Shown here one piece after another: positions 1 through 11,262 of a stretch of DNA of 11,262 nt (position 1 is the stretch's first letter; every line of letters starts with the position of its first letter). The notes below the pieces were generated by a model. It worked only from the letters and a program-made list of their open reading frames with translations. It was not told where the DNA came from and did not search any database. Position numbers and translations under genes: made by a program. The stretch comes from an uncultured Macromonas sp. (GTDB lineage Bacteria > Pseudomonadota > Gammaproteobacteria > Burkholderiales > Burkholderiaceae). The stretch covers positions 1-11,262 of the forward strand of contig CAMLOF010000078.1 in assembly GCA_946481585.1 (NCBI GenBank), written 5' to 3'.

Positions 1-737
1 CGCTGGGGTTGGGCCAGATCACGGGCATCGACCTGCGCGGCGAGGTGCGCGGCGTGCTGCCCAGCCAGGCCTGGAAACGCAACACCTACAGCAAACCGGA
101 TCAAAAACGCTGGCATCCGGGCGAAACCATCTCTCTGGGCATTGGCCAGGGCTACAACAGCTTCACCATGCTGCAACTGGCGCATGCCATGGCCACGCTG
201 GCCAACGGCGGCACGCGCCACACGCCGCACGTCACCGTTTCGTCCCAAGACTCCGACACCAAGACACTCACGCAAACCGTGCGTACGCCCGGCACCCCCT
301 TGGGCTACAAGCCCGAGAATGTGCGCGTCATTCTGGAAGCCATGGAAGCCGTGACCACGGAGGGAACGTCAACCCGCGTGTTCGCAGGCGCAGGCTACCG
401 CAGCGGCGGCAAGACGGGCACGGCTCAGGCAGTCACCATCGGCCAGAAAGACCGCTACGACGCCCGCAAACTTGACGAACACCAGCGCGACCACTCGCTC
501 TACCTGGCATTCGCCCCGGTTGAAGACCCGCAGGTCGTGCTGGCAGCAATTGTGGAAAACGCGGGCTTTGGCGCTGCACATGCCGCCCCCATTGCCCGCC
601 GCGTGTTCGATTACCTGATCAAGGGTGTCTACCCGAGCGAGGAAGACATCGAGGCCACCCAGCAGGGGCGCACCGCCGCTCCCATAGGCACACCCCGCAA
701 GATCAGCGAGGTTGCCTGGCCCGCCCCGGCGCCCTGA
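1..737 (+). CDS. mrdA: Penicillin-binding protein 2 (PBP2), C-terminal part, 5' end outside window
   Basis: This is the C-terminal half of the transpeptidase domain of PBP2, the periplasmic enzyme that cross-links peptidoglycan for lateral wall growth with the rod complex (MreBCD/RodA). The reading frame is open from the left edge (first whole codon at base 3), so no start is visible. Family landmarks are the TGIDL segment near the left edge, the GIGQGY motif (bases 138-155) and the KTG active-site triad within GGKTGTAQ (AAG at 411). The SxxK nucleophile and the SxN motif lie upstream of the window. The tail after the domain is short and Pro/Ala-rich (ends WPAPAP). The GIGQGY and TGIDL context fits PBP2 better than PBP3/FtsI. 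No rodA follows; a convergent permease gene starts 33 bp beyond the stop. Identity is secure at family level, and the mrdA symbol is likely. Confidence 0.9.
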   Translation, partial: LGLGQITGIDLRGEVRGVLPSQAWKRNTYSKPDQKRWHPGETISLGIGQGYNSFTMLQLAHAMATLANGGTRHTPHVTVSSQDSDTKTLTQTVRTPGTPLGYKPENVRVILEAMEAVTTEGTSTRVFAGAGYRSGGKTGTAQAVTIGQKDRYDARKLDEHQRDHSLYLAFAPVEDPQVVLAAIVENAGFGAAHAAPIARRVFDYLIKGVYPSEEDIEATQQGRTAAPIGTPRKISEVAWPAPAP

Positions 738-770
738 TCTGCCACCCTGCCCGGCTGCTTGCCTGCCAGG

Positions 771-1535
771 TCAACGCGTGGCCGCGTAGGCGTCCCATCC
801 GGTCTTCAAGATCAAGACCGTGACCACGAACAGGAACATGCCGCGCACGAAGCCTGCGCCGTACTTCAGCGCCATGCGCGTGCCAAGCACACTGCCTATG
901 ACGTTGGCCACCGCCATGCCGACGGCGATGTGCCACCAGACATGCCCCTTCCAGGCAAACAATGACAGCGCCGCCATGTTCGAGGTAAGGTTGAGCATCT
1001 TGGCCGACGCACTGGCGTGCAGAAAGTCGTAACCCAGCCAGCGCACGAACAGAAACACGAAGAAGCTTCCCGTACCCGGGCCGAAGAATCCGTCGTAGAA
1101 CCCGATGGTCAGGCCGATGGAACACGTCGCCAGCATCTCGGCGCGACCATCGAACCGGGGCCTGTGCTCACGCCCCATGTCCTTGCGCGCCAGGGTGTAG
1201 ATGAACACCGCAAACAGCACCACGGGAAGGATGCGGCGCAGGAACTCCGGCGAGGTCAACGTCACCAGCCAGGCACCCGCTATGGAACCCGCAAAACATA
1301 CTGCAGCTCCAGGCAGCAGCGCCCGCCAGTTCAACTCCACACGGCGTGCGTACTGCAGCGTGGCCGCGCCAGTGCCCCAGATCGAGGCGCTCTTGTTCGT
1401 TCCCAGCAAAGTCGCCGGGTGGACGTTCGGAAACGTGGCAAACAAGGCAGGCAGCAGGATCAACCCACCGCCGCCCACTATCGAATCCACAAAACCCGCC
1501 AGACCCGAAGCCAGCGTCACGATGAGCCATTCCAT
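771..1535 (-). CDS. TauE/SafE (TSUP) family membrane permease, YfcA-like
   Basis: This 254-residue protein is strongly hydrophobic throughout and looks like a polytopic inner-membrane protein with about eight helices, the usual size and form of the TauE/SafE (TSUP, formerly DUF81) family. Two half-repeats carry the family's glycine-rich signatures: DSIVGGGGLILLPAL (residues 17-31), followed by GTNKSASIWGT (45-55), and GFYDGFFGPGTGSFF (145-159) in the second half. The first signature resembles YfcA. Family members are proposed to export sulfite, sulfoacetate or related organosulfur anions, but the substrate cannot be read from the sequence. The start at 1535 gives the expected N-terminal helix (MEWLIVTLASGLAGF) but has no strong Shine-Dalgarno sequence. 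The gene is convergent with mrdA and lies downstream of the amtB terminator on the same strand, so it probably has its own promoter. It looks intact. Confidence 0.88.
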   Translation of the reverse strand: MEWLIVTLASGLAGFVDSIVGGGGLILLPALFATFPNVHPATLLGTNKSASIWGTGAATLQYARRVELNWRALLPGAAVCFAGSIAGAWLVTLTSPEFLRRILPVVLFAVFIYTLARKDMGREHRPRFDGRAEMLATCSIGLTIGFYDGFFGPGTGSFFVFLFVRWLGYDFLHASASAKMLNLTSNMAALSLFAWKGHVWWHIAVGMAVANVIGSVLGTRMALKYGAGFVRGMFLFVVTVLILKTGWDAYAATR

Positions 1536-1552
1536 GGGCTGCGATTGTGCCC

Positions 1553-1570
1553 GCAGGCTTGCCCGCCTGC
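1553..1570 (-). other. Short inverted repeat in the leader of the TSUP permease gene
   Basis: GCAGGC and GCCTGC (6 bp) flank a 6-nt loop, 18 bp upstream of the permease start codon. It is GC-rich with no U-tract. It could be a leader hairpin affecting translation, or chance in GC-rich DNA. Confidence 0.25.
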
Positions 1571-1581
1571 CGCCACCACGT

Positions 1582-1613
1582 AAAAAAGCCCGCGAGCCGG
1601 AGCTTCGCGGGCC
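1582..1613 (-). terminator. Rho-independent terminator of the glnK-amtB operon
   Basis: Read on the minus strand, this is a GC-rich hairpin followed at once by six U residues (bases 1587-1582). The lower stem pairs GCCCGCG with CGCGGGC, and an upper AGC/GCT stem closes on a 4-base loop with one bulged base. It lies about 40 bp past the amtB stop and before the permease start, so it should separate the nitrogen operon from the permease gene. The stem and T-tract are directly visible. Termination efficiency is inferred. Confidence 0.88.
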
Positions 1614-1653
1614 AAACCAAGGAGAAATCCTGGTTGTGTGTGACGTTTACCTA

Positions 1654-3213
1654 TCAGCGGTTGTAAGCCGTCTCGCCATGAGAGCTGATGTCCAGACCCT
1701 CGCGCTCTTCCTCTTCGGTGACGCGCAGGCCCACCACCATGTCCACGATCTTGTAGGCCACGACGGACACCACACCCGACCAGACGATGGTCAGCAGCAC
1801 GGCCTTGGCCTGGGTCCAGACCTGGCCAGCGATGGTGTAGGCATCGGCCGTAACCATGGCCACGGTGGTCCAGTCAGCCACCAGGGAGGGGCCACCCAGG
1901 TTGGGGCTGTTGAACACACCCGTCAGCAGCGCGCCGATGATGCCGCAGACACCGTGCACGCCGAACACGTCCAGCGAGTCGTCGGCACCCAGCAGCTTCT
2001 TCAGGCCATTGACACCCCACAGGCCAGCGAAACCAGCGATGAAACCGATGATCAGCGCGCCACCGATACCGACGTTACCGGCTGCAGGCGTGATGGCCAC
2101 CAGACCCGCCACGGCACCCGATGCAGCACCCAGCATAGAGGCCTTGCCACGCATCATTGCTTCACCCACGCACCAGGCCAGCACGGCGGCGGCAGTGGCA
2201 GCGAAAGTGTTGATGAAGGCCAGTGCGGCGAAACCGTTGGCTTCCAGGGCAGAACCCGCGTTGAAGCCAAACCAGCCCACCCAGAGCAGGGAAGCACCCA
2301 CCATCGTCAGCGTCAGGCTGTGCGGAGCCATGGCTTCCTTGCCATAACCCACGCGCTTGCCGACCATGTAGGCACCCACGAGGCCTGCCACGGCGGCGTT
2401 GATGTGCACCACGGTGCCGCCGGCGAAGTCCAGCGCGCCCCACTGCCAGATCAGGCCAGCCTTGCTGTTCATTTCGTCCACGACGTTCGCAGCCGTGTAA
2501 GCGTCAGGGCCCATCCAGAACCAGACCATGTGAGCGATCGGTGCATAGCTGAAGGTGAACCAGATCACCATGAACAGCAGCACGGCGGAGAACTTGATGC
2601 GCTCGGCGAAGGCGCCCACGATCAGCGCGCAGGTGATGCCAGCGAACGTGGCCTGGAAGGCGGCGAACACGATTTCGGGGATCACCACACCCTTGCTGAA
2701 GGTGGCGGCGTTAGCGAAAGTACCTGCAGCGTTGTCCCACACACCCTTCATGAACAGGCGGTCGAGGCCACCGATGAAGGCCGACCCCTCGGTGAACGCC
2801 AGGCTGTAGCCGTAGACAAACCACAGCACGACGATCATCGAGAAGGTCACCATCACCTGCATCAGCACGGACAGCATGTTCTTGCTGCGCACCAGACCGC
2901 CATAGAACAGTGCCAGACCGGGAATGGTCATCAGGATCACCAGAAGCGTGGACACCATCATCCAAGTGGTGTCACCCTTGTCCGGCGTGGGGGCGGGTGC
3001 GGCAGCCGCCTCGGCGGGGGCAGCGGCCTCCGCAGCAGGCGCGGCGGCGGGTGCGGCGGCGGGTGCGGCATCAGCAGCCGGTGCAGCGGCAGGAGCGGCT
3101 TGCTCGGTGGCGGCGGGTGCGGGCGCTGCGGCGTCGGTGGTTTGCGCCATGACGGACCAGCCGCCCAGTGTGAGTCCCAGCCCCAGACAGAGGCTCAATA
3201 GAAACTTTTTCAT
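1654..3213 (-). CDS. amtB: Ammonium transporter AmtB with signal peptide and Ala/Pro-rich N-terminal extension
   Basis: This 519-residue Amt/Mep/Rh-family channel carries NH4+/NH3 across the inner membrane. It has a signal peptide (residues 1-23, MKKFLLSLCLG..., cut near VMA-Q), then an Ala/Pro-rich stretch (about 27-77) and the transporter domain from about residue 82. The domain holds the Amt signature DFAGGTVVHINAA (262-274, with the conserved Asp262), the pore twin histidines His270 and His420 (in FGVHGVCG), and AERIKFSA (204-211). The C-tail EREGLDISSHGETAY is the conserved cytoplasmic element engaged by PII proteins. Start choice: the frame is open to 3324 and overlaps glnK, but the ATG at 3213 has AAAGAG 7 nt upstream and begins the signal peptide. 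The ATG at 3219 is too close to that site. glnK ends 31 bp upstream, so the two are one operon. The linker makes it longer than transporters without such an extension. Confidence 0.96.
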   Translation of the reverse strand: MKKFLLSLCLGLGLTLGGWSVMAQTTDAAAPAPAATEQAAPAAAPAADAAPAAAPAAAPAAEAAAPAEAAAAPAPTPDKGDTTWMMVSTLLVILMTIPGLALFYGGLVRSKNMLSVLMQVMVTFSMIVVLWFVYGYSLAFTEGSAFIGGLDRLFMKGVWDNAAGTFANAATFSKGVVIPEIVFAAFQATFAGITCALIVGAFAERIKFSAVLLFMVIWFTFSYAPIAHMVWFWMGPDAYTAANVVDEMNSKAGLIWQWGALDFAGGTVVHINAAVAGLVGAYMVGKRVGYGKEAMAPHSLTLTMVGASLLWVGWFGFNAGSALEANGFAALAFINTFAATAAAVLAWCVGEAMMRGKASMLGAASGAVAGLVAITPAAGNVGIGGALIIGFIAGFAGLWGVNGLKKLLGADDSLDVFGVHGVCGIIGALLTGVFNSPNLGGPSLVADWTTVAMVTADAYTIAGQVWTQAKAVLLTIVWSGVVSVVAYKIVDMVVGLRVTEEEEREGLDISSHGETAYNR

Positions 3214-3220
3214 GTGCATG

Positions 3221-3226
3221 CTCTTT
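3221..3226 (-). promoter_or_regulatory. Ribosome binding site deciding the amtB start
   Basis: AAAGAG on the minus strand sits 7 nt before the ATG at 3213 but only 1 nt before the in-frame ATG at 3219. The downstream ATG is therefore the likelier start. Confidence 0.6.
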
Positions 3227-3244
3227 GTTAGTGGGTTGGGTTGA

Positions 3245-5336
<2,092 letters not shown>

Positions 5337-5353
5337 GCACTCTTAAGCATTCA

Positions 5354-5371
5354 CTGACACAGCGTTGTCAG
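5354..5371 (+). other. Inverted repeat downstream of comM
   Basis: CTGACA and TGTCAG form a 6-bp dyad with a 6-nt spacer, 17 bp past the comM stop. There is no T-tract after it, so it is at best a weak terminator. It overlaps the -35 of a possible promoter for the next gene, so an operator role is equally possible. Confidence 0.35.
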
Positions 5372-5393
5372 AAGTAGCAAGGTTGTGCACAAT
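5365..5393 (+). promoter_or_regulatory. Possible sigma-70-type promoter for the PulE-like ATPase gene
   Basis: TTGTCA and CACAAT are separated by 17 bp. The predicted start near 5400 leaves a leader of about 35 nt before the ATG at 5435. The -10 overlaps the 10-bp palindrome TTGTGCACAA (5383-5392). A short dyad CAATG/CATTG (5390-5405) follows. The -10 match is poor, so this is tentative. Confidence 0.3.
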
Positions 5394-5434
5394 GCCCATC
5401 CATTGCACAGAGACACCGACGCCCCTAGACACTC

Positions 5435-7921
5435 ATGCTCGCCAACCCCACCGCTGCCCCGACCTCCACCCCCCTCTGGCCATCCCCGCCCTACGCCAGC
5501 TATTCGGACAGCGGCAGCAAGGAGCTACCCTGCGAAGTCGAGGGCAGCAACGGTCAGACCCGGGAATGCCTCCTTGTGGGCTTGAACCTGTCGGAGCGCA
5601 CCGCCTACATTCAGGTGCCACCATCGCGCGTGAGCATGCCGTTGCGATTTTCAATGTTCCGCCGGCTGCGCATCAAGACACCGCTTGCCCCCAAAGACCA
5701 GGCCATCCAGGCCGGTGACGACCCCCATGCACTGCAGCAACTGCTGGACTACCGCACGCGCATTCAGTACCGGCTGACCCTGAGTGACGGGCAGACCGAG
5801 GAGGGTCAGACTGTCGGGCACGTGGAAACGGAACAAGGCATCTTCCTGTTTCACCCTGTCGACGAGCGCGACAGCGTGGAACGTGTCTTCCTGCCCAAGG
5901 AAAGCTACCGCGATGTTCAACTGGGTGCAACCATTGGCCAGGTGCTGGTGGAACAGCAGGTGGTGACTCACGACCAGGTGGAACTCGCAGCGCGCGAACA
6001 GGAAACCCTGCGCAACCGCAAACTGGGCGACTACCTGGTCATCAAGGAGATCGTCAAACCTGAGCAACTGCTGGTGGCGCTGGAACAGCAGTCCAAGATG
6101 CCGATGGTGCGTATCGGCGAAGCGCTCACCGCCCTGGGGCTGGTGTCTGACCGGCAGCTGCAGGAAGCGCTGGAACGGCAGAAGACCGAGCGCACCGTGC
6201 CGCTGGGCGAGCTGCTCGTGAAAAGCGGTCAACTCTCGCGGCAAGACCTGCGCACCGCGCTGGCCCGCAAGATGGGTTACCCGGTGGTGGACCTCAACAA
6301 GTTCCCCATGGATGTGGAGGCCATGCGCCGCGTGCCCCCGGCACTGGCGCGCCGCCTGAAGGTGTTGCCTCTGCTCTGGAGCCAAGGCACGCTGATCGTC
6401 GCCGCTGAAGACCCGTCCCGCCGCGCGCTTATCGAAGAACTTGAATTCACCCTGCAATGCAAGGTGGTGGCAGCGCTGGCCAGCGGTTCGCTGGACAACA
6501 ACCAGATCACTGAAATCTATGCACGCCACGGGCTGGATGCCGTGAAGGCCATGCCCGGCCAGCGCAACCAGCCGGACTACTCTTCGTCCAGTTCCGACAA
6601 GCTGCTCGAATCCCTGGAACAAGGGGTGGAGCAGGAAGACGAAGGTTCAGAAGAGGGCCCACAGATCGAGCAGTCCGACAACTCGCTGGTGCGCCTGATC
6701 AACACATTGATTGTGGAAGCCTTCAACCAGGGTGCGTCCGACATCCACATCGAGACCTTTGCCAGCAAACGCAAGGTGCGCATCCGTTTCCGCAAGGACG
6801 GGCGCCTGGTGCCCTACATGGAGCTCCCGCCCACCTACCGCTCGGCGCTGGTGGCGCGCATCAAGATCATGTGCGACCTCGACATCTCCGAGCGCCGCAA
6901 GCCGCAGGACGGCAAGATCGACTTCACGCGCTACTCACCCCAGCACAAGCTGGAACTGCGCGTGGCCACCATTCCCACCAATGGTGGTGCAGAGGACGTG
7001 GTACTGCGGCTGCTCTCCTCTGCCAAGCCCTTGAGCATTGACCAGCTGGCCCTGGCGCCTGCAAATCTGGCGCACCTGCGCGAGGTGATCGAACGCCCCT
7101 ACGGCATGGTGCTGTGCGTGGGCCCCACCGGTTCGGGCAAGACCACCACCCTGCACGCGGTGCTGCAGCACATCAACACGCCAGACCGCAAGATCTGGAC
7201 GGCCGAAGACCCGGTGGAAATCACCAACCCCGACCTGCGTCAGGTGCAGGTCAATCCCAAGATCGACTGGACCTTCGCCAAGGCGCTGCGCGCCTTCCTG
7301 CGTGCCGACCCCGACGTGATCATGGTTGGCGAGATCCGCGACGAGGAAACCGCCCAGACGGCGATCGAGGCTTCCCTCACTGGACACCTGGTGCTGTCCA
7401 CCCTGCACACCAACAGCGCCCCCGAGACCGTGGTGCGTCTGCTGGACATGGGCATGGACCCCTTCAACTTCGCCGACTCGCTGCTGGCGGTGCTGGCGCA
7501 GCGTCTGGTGCGCCGTTTGTGCAAGGAATGCAGGGTGAGCGAGCCGGCCAGCGACGAGTTCATCGACGAACTCGTGGCCGACTACCGCCATGCCTTCCCG
7601 GCGGAACTGGCGCCCGCGCCCGAGCAGGTGCGCCAGGAATGGCTGGAACAGCATGGGCAGAATGGTCGCTTCATGCGCTACCACGCCCCCGGCTGCCCCA
7701 GCTGCGACAAGAGCGGCTACAAAGGCCGCGTGGGCCTGCACGAGTTGATGACGGTGGACTCGGCCCTGCGCAAGCTCATCCAATCGAAGGCTCCGGCCAC
7801 CGAACTGTTGCGCACCGCCATGGCCACGCACAGCTTTCGCACACTGCGGCAAGACGGCATTCCCAAGGTGCTGGCCGGTCTGACCAGCATCGACGAGGTG
7901 CGAGCCAACTGCAACAACTGA
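5435..7921 (+). CDS. GspE/PulE/PilB-type secretion or pilus ATPase with four MshEN-like repeats
   Basis: This 828-residue cytoplasmic ATPase powers a type IV pilus or type II secretion-like machine. Residues 1-160 are unrecognised. Residues 166-279 hold four tandem 30-residue repeats resembling the MshEN c-di-GMP motif. Residues about 280-365 form the usual GspE N-terminal domain. A Ser-rich then acidic linker (383-413) leads to the motor: Walker A GPTGSGKT (563-570), Asp box AEDPVEI (590-596), Walker B DPDVIMVGEIRD (625-636), His box TGHLVLSTLHTN (649-660), and zinc-site cysteines C696/C699 and C754/C757. All catalytic motifs look intact. It is much longer than classical PilB or GspE (roughly 500-570 residues) because of its N-terminal half. 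No pilin, platform or secretin gene is adjacent. The start at 5435 lacks a strong Shine-Dalgarno sequence, so a different start is possible. ATPase family is certain; the machine it serves is unknown. Confidence 0.92.
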   Translation: MLANPTAAPTSTPLWPSPPYASYSDSGSKELPCEVEGSNGQTRECLLVGLNLSERTAYIQVPPSRVSMPLRFSMFRRLRIKTPLAPKDQAIQAGDDPHALQQLLDYRTRIQYRLTLSDGQTEEGQTVGHVETEQGIFLFHPVDERDSVERVFLPKESYRDVQLGATIGQVLVEQQVVTHDQVELAAREQETLRNRKLGDYLVIKEIVKPEQLLVALEQQSKMPMVRIGEALTALGLVSDRQLQEALERQKTERTVPLGELLVKSGQLSRQDLRTALARKMGYPVVDLNKFPMDVEAMRRVPPALARRLKVLPLLWSQGTLIVAAEDPSRRALIEELEFTLQCKVVAALASGSLDNNQITEIYARHGLDAVKAMPGQRNQPDYSSSSSDKLLESLEQGVEQEDEGSEEGPQIEQSDNSLVRLINTLIVEAFNQGASDIHIETFASKRKVRIRFRKDGRLVPYMELPPTYRSALVARIKIMCDLDISERRKPQDGKIDFTRYSPQHKLELRVATIPTNGGAEDVVLRLLSSAKPLSIDQLALAPANLAHLREVIERPYGMVLCVGPTGSGKTTTLHAVLQHINTPDRKIWTAEDPVEITNPDLRQVQVNPKIDWTFAKALRAFLRADPDVIMVGEIRDEETAQTAIEASLTGHLVLSTLHTNSAPETVVRLLDMGMDPFNFADSLLAVLAQRLVRRLCKECRVSEPASDEFIDELVADYRHAFPAELAPAPEQVRQEWLEQHGQNGRFMRYHAPGCPSCDKSGYKGRVGLHELMTVDSALRKLIQSKAPATELLRTAMATHSFRTLRQDGIPKVLAGLTSIDEVRANCNN

Positions 7922-7936
7922 GTTTTTGCCGACGCG

Positions 7937-8581
7937 TCAATAGCGCGGCGAATAGCTCTGCTGCATGAACGGCGGGCGTCGGCCTTTCAAGGCCTCCAGC
8001 ATGATGAGTTCGGCGTCCGTGTGGTTGATGACGGGCGCGGCCTGCATTGGGGGCACGCCTGCATCAGCGCTGAGCAGGTAAGGCCGGTCGTGGTACTTGG
8101 TGACCATCTCGAACGCCCTGGACGGATCGGCCGTTGGCACCACCTCCGCCCGGCCGTAACACAGGCAAAAGTAGGTCTGCTGAGGCGCCGCCTCGATGTA
8201 GCAGCCCGTGCCACGGATGCCGATGATGGCCGCCTGCGTTTCCAGCCGTTTGGGGCCTGGCCCGAATACCGACAGTATCTTGCCCTGCACGATCTGCAGC
8301 AAACCAGGCGAACCCTTCGGTTCGTGGCGCACTTCGGTATTGGCGCGCAGCAGGTAGGCGTCATTGCCCAGCACGTAAACGGCCTCGCCGTCAGCCCCCG
8401 TGGTAACCACATCACCCGGCAATACAAGGCGCCCCTCCTGGGCAGGCTCACCGTTGACGCGCACGTCGCCACGCACGCGGCGCAGCCCAGGGGGTTGAGG
8501 CCGGGTTCCCGCCGCCCAGAGCAAGCCGCTGGGCCAGCCGCCCAGCAACAGGAGTTGCAGGAGTTTGCGTCTTGGTTTCAT
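7937..8581 (-). CDS. FecR-domain protein with N-terminal export signal
   Basis: This protein of about 214 residues has an export signal (MKPRRKLLQL followed by a Leu/Gly-rich core ending near LLWAAG) and a FecR domain. The FecR pattern is plain: GDVRVNG, then GRLVLPGDVVTTG, AYLLRANTEV, QIVQGKILSVFG, and AIIGIRGTGCYIE. Classical FecR proteins are membrane anti-sigma regulators, but many stand-alone exported FecR-domain proteins have unknown roles; with no sigma factor gene or TonB receptor beside it, this is probably one of those. The paired arginines in PRRKLLQ resemble a Tat signal. Three cysteines cluster around GTGCYIE and YFCLCYG. The start at 8581 is chosen because it begins the signal peptide; in-frame ATGs at 8590 and 8605 remain possible and none has a good Shine-Dalgarno sequence. 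It lies about 50 bp after metH on the same strand and converges with the ATPase gene (15-bp gap). Confidence 0.8.
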   Translation of the reverse strand: MKPRRKLLQLLLLGGWPSGLLWAAGTRPQPPGLRRVRGDVRVNGEPAQEGRLVLPGDVVTTGADGEAVYVLGNDAYLLRANTEVRHEPKGSPGLLQIVQGKILSVFGPGPKRLETQAAIIGIRGTGCYIEAAPQQTYFCLCYGRAEVVPTADPSRAFEMVTKYHDRPYLLSADAGVPPMQAAPVINHTDAELIMLEALKGRRPPFMQQSYSPRY

Positions 8582-8632
8582 GCGCAACATTGTGCGCGCA
8601 ACCAAAGCGGTTGTGAACGGCCAGCGGGCTGG

Positions 8633-11262
<2,630 letters not shown>

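Noticed and set aside
2983..3145. The GC-rich repeats in the amtB 5' region as a CRISPR-like or satellite array
   Set aside because: The repeats are irregular and in frame with the Ala/Pro-rich linker of a recognised protein, with no spacer pattern.
1201..3201. A 2-kb open frame on the + strand across the permease and amtB genes, coding for a His/Gln/Gly-rich protein
   Set aside because: It is antisense to two well-recognised genes, has low-complexity composition typical of the opposite strand of GC-rich coding DNA, and resembles no known domain.
5403..5431. TTGCAC-N17-TAGACA as a promoter for the ATPase gene
   Set aside because: The start of transcription would fall at or after the ATG at 5435, leaving no leader.
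5651..6622. A long open frame on the - strand inside the PulE-like ATPase gene
   Set aside because: It is the antisense shadow of a confidently identified gene and shows no recognisable protein motif.
7114..7968. An alternative + strand frame over the 3' end of the ATPase gene that could suggest a frameshift
   Set aside because: The main frame carries every catalytic motif through to the C-terminus without a break, so no frameshift is needed.

Overview
The window is GC-rich, densely packed chromosomal DNA. The set of proteins (PBP2, a YfcA-like TSUP permease, GlnK-AmtB with an Ala/Pro-rich AmtB N-terminus, ComM, a long GspE/PulE ATPase, a FecR-domain protein and MetH) suggests a betaproteobacterium of the order Burkholderiales, probably Comamonadaceae-like. 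That placement is inferred from protein style and gene content, not from a marker gene or a search.

Layout from left to right: the 3' end of mrdA (PBP2, + strand) meets a convergent TauE/SafE-family permease gene (- strand). Next comes the glnK-amtB operon (- strand), which ends in a clear intrinsic terminator. A 217-bp divergent intergenic region follows, holding a sigma-54-type promoter and two 17-bp NtrC-like dyads. comM (+) reads away from it, then a gene for an 828-residue GspE/PulE-type secretion/pilus ATPase (+). This converges on a FecR-domain protein gene (-), which lies directly downstream of a large 3' fragment of metH (-) that runs off the right edge.

How the genes work together: glnK and amtB form the classical nitrogen-responsive ammonium uptake pair. 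The promoter architecture fits NtrC/RpoN activation under nitrogen limitation. ComM handles branch migration during natural transformation. The PulE-like ATPase would drive a pilus or secretion machine, but no pilin, platform protein or secretin is present here, so its partner machinery must lie elsewhere. MetH and PBP2 are housekeeping enzymes.

Most of the window is conventional. The least ordinary element is the PulE-like ATPase. It carries four head-to-tail copies of a motif resembling the c-di-GMP-binding MshEN motif at an exact 30-residue period, preceded by an unrecognised N-terminal region with its own possible internal duplication. I found no CRISPR array, mobile element, tRNA or rRNA, and no convincing new multi-gene system.
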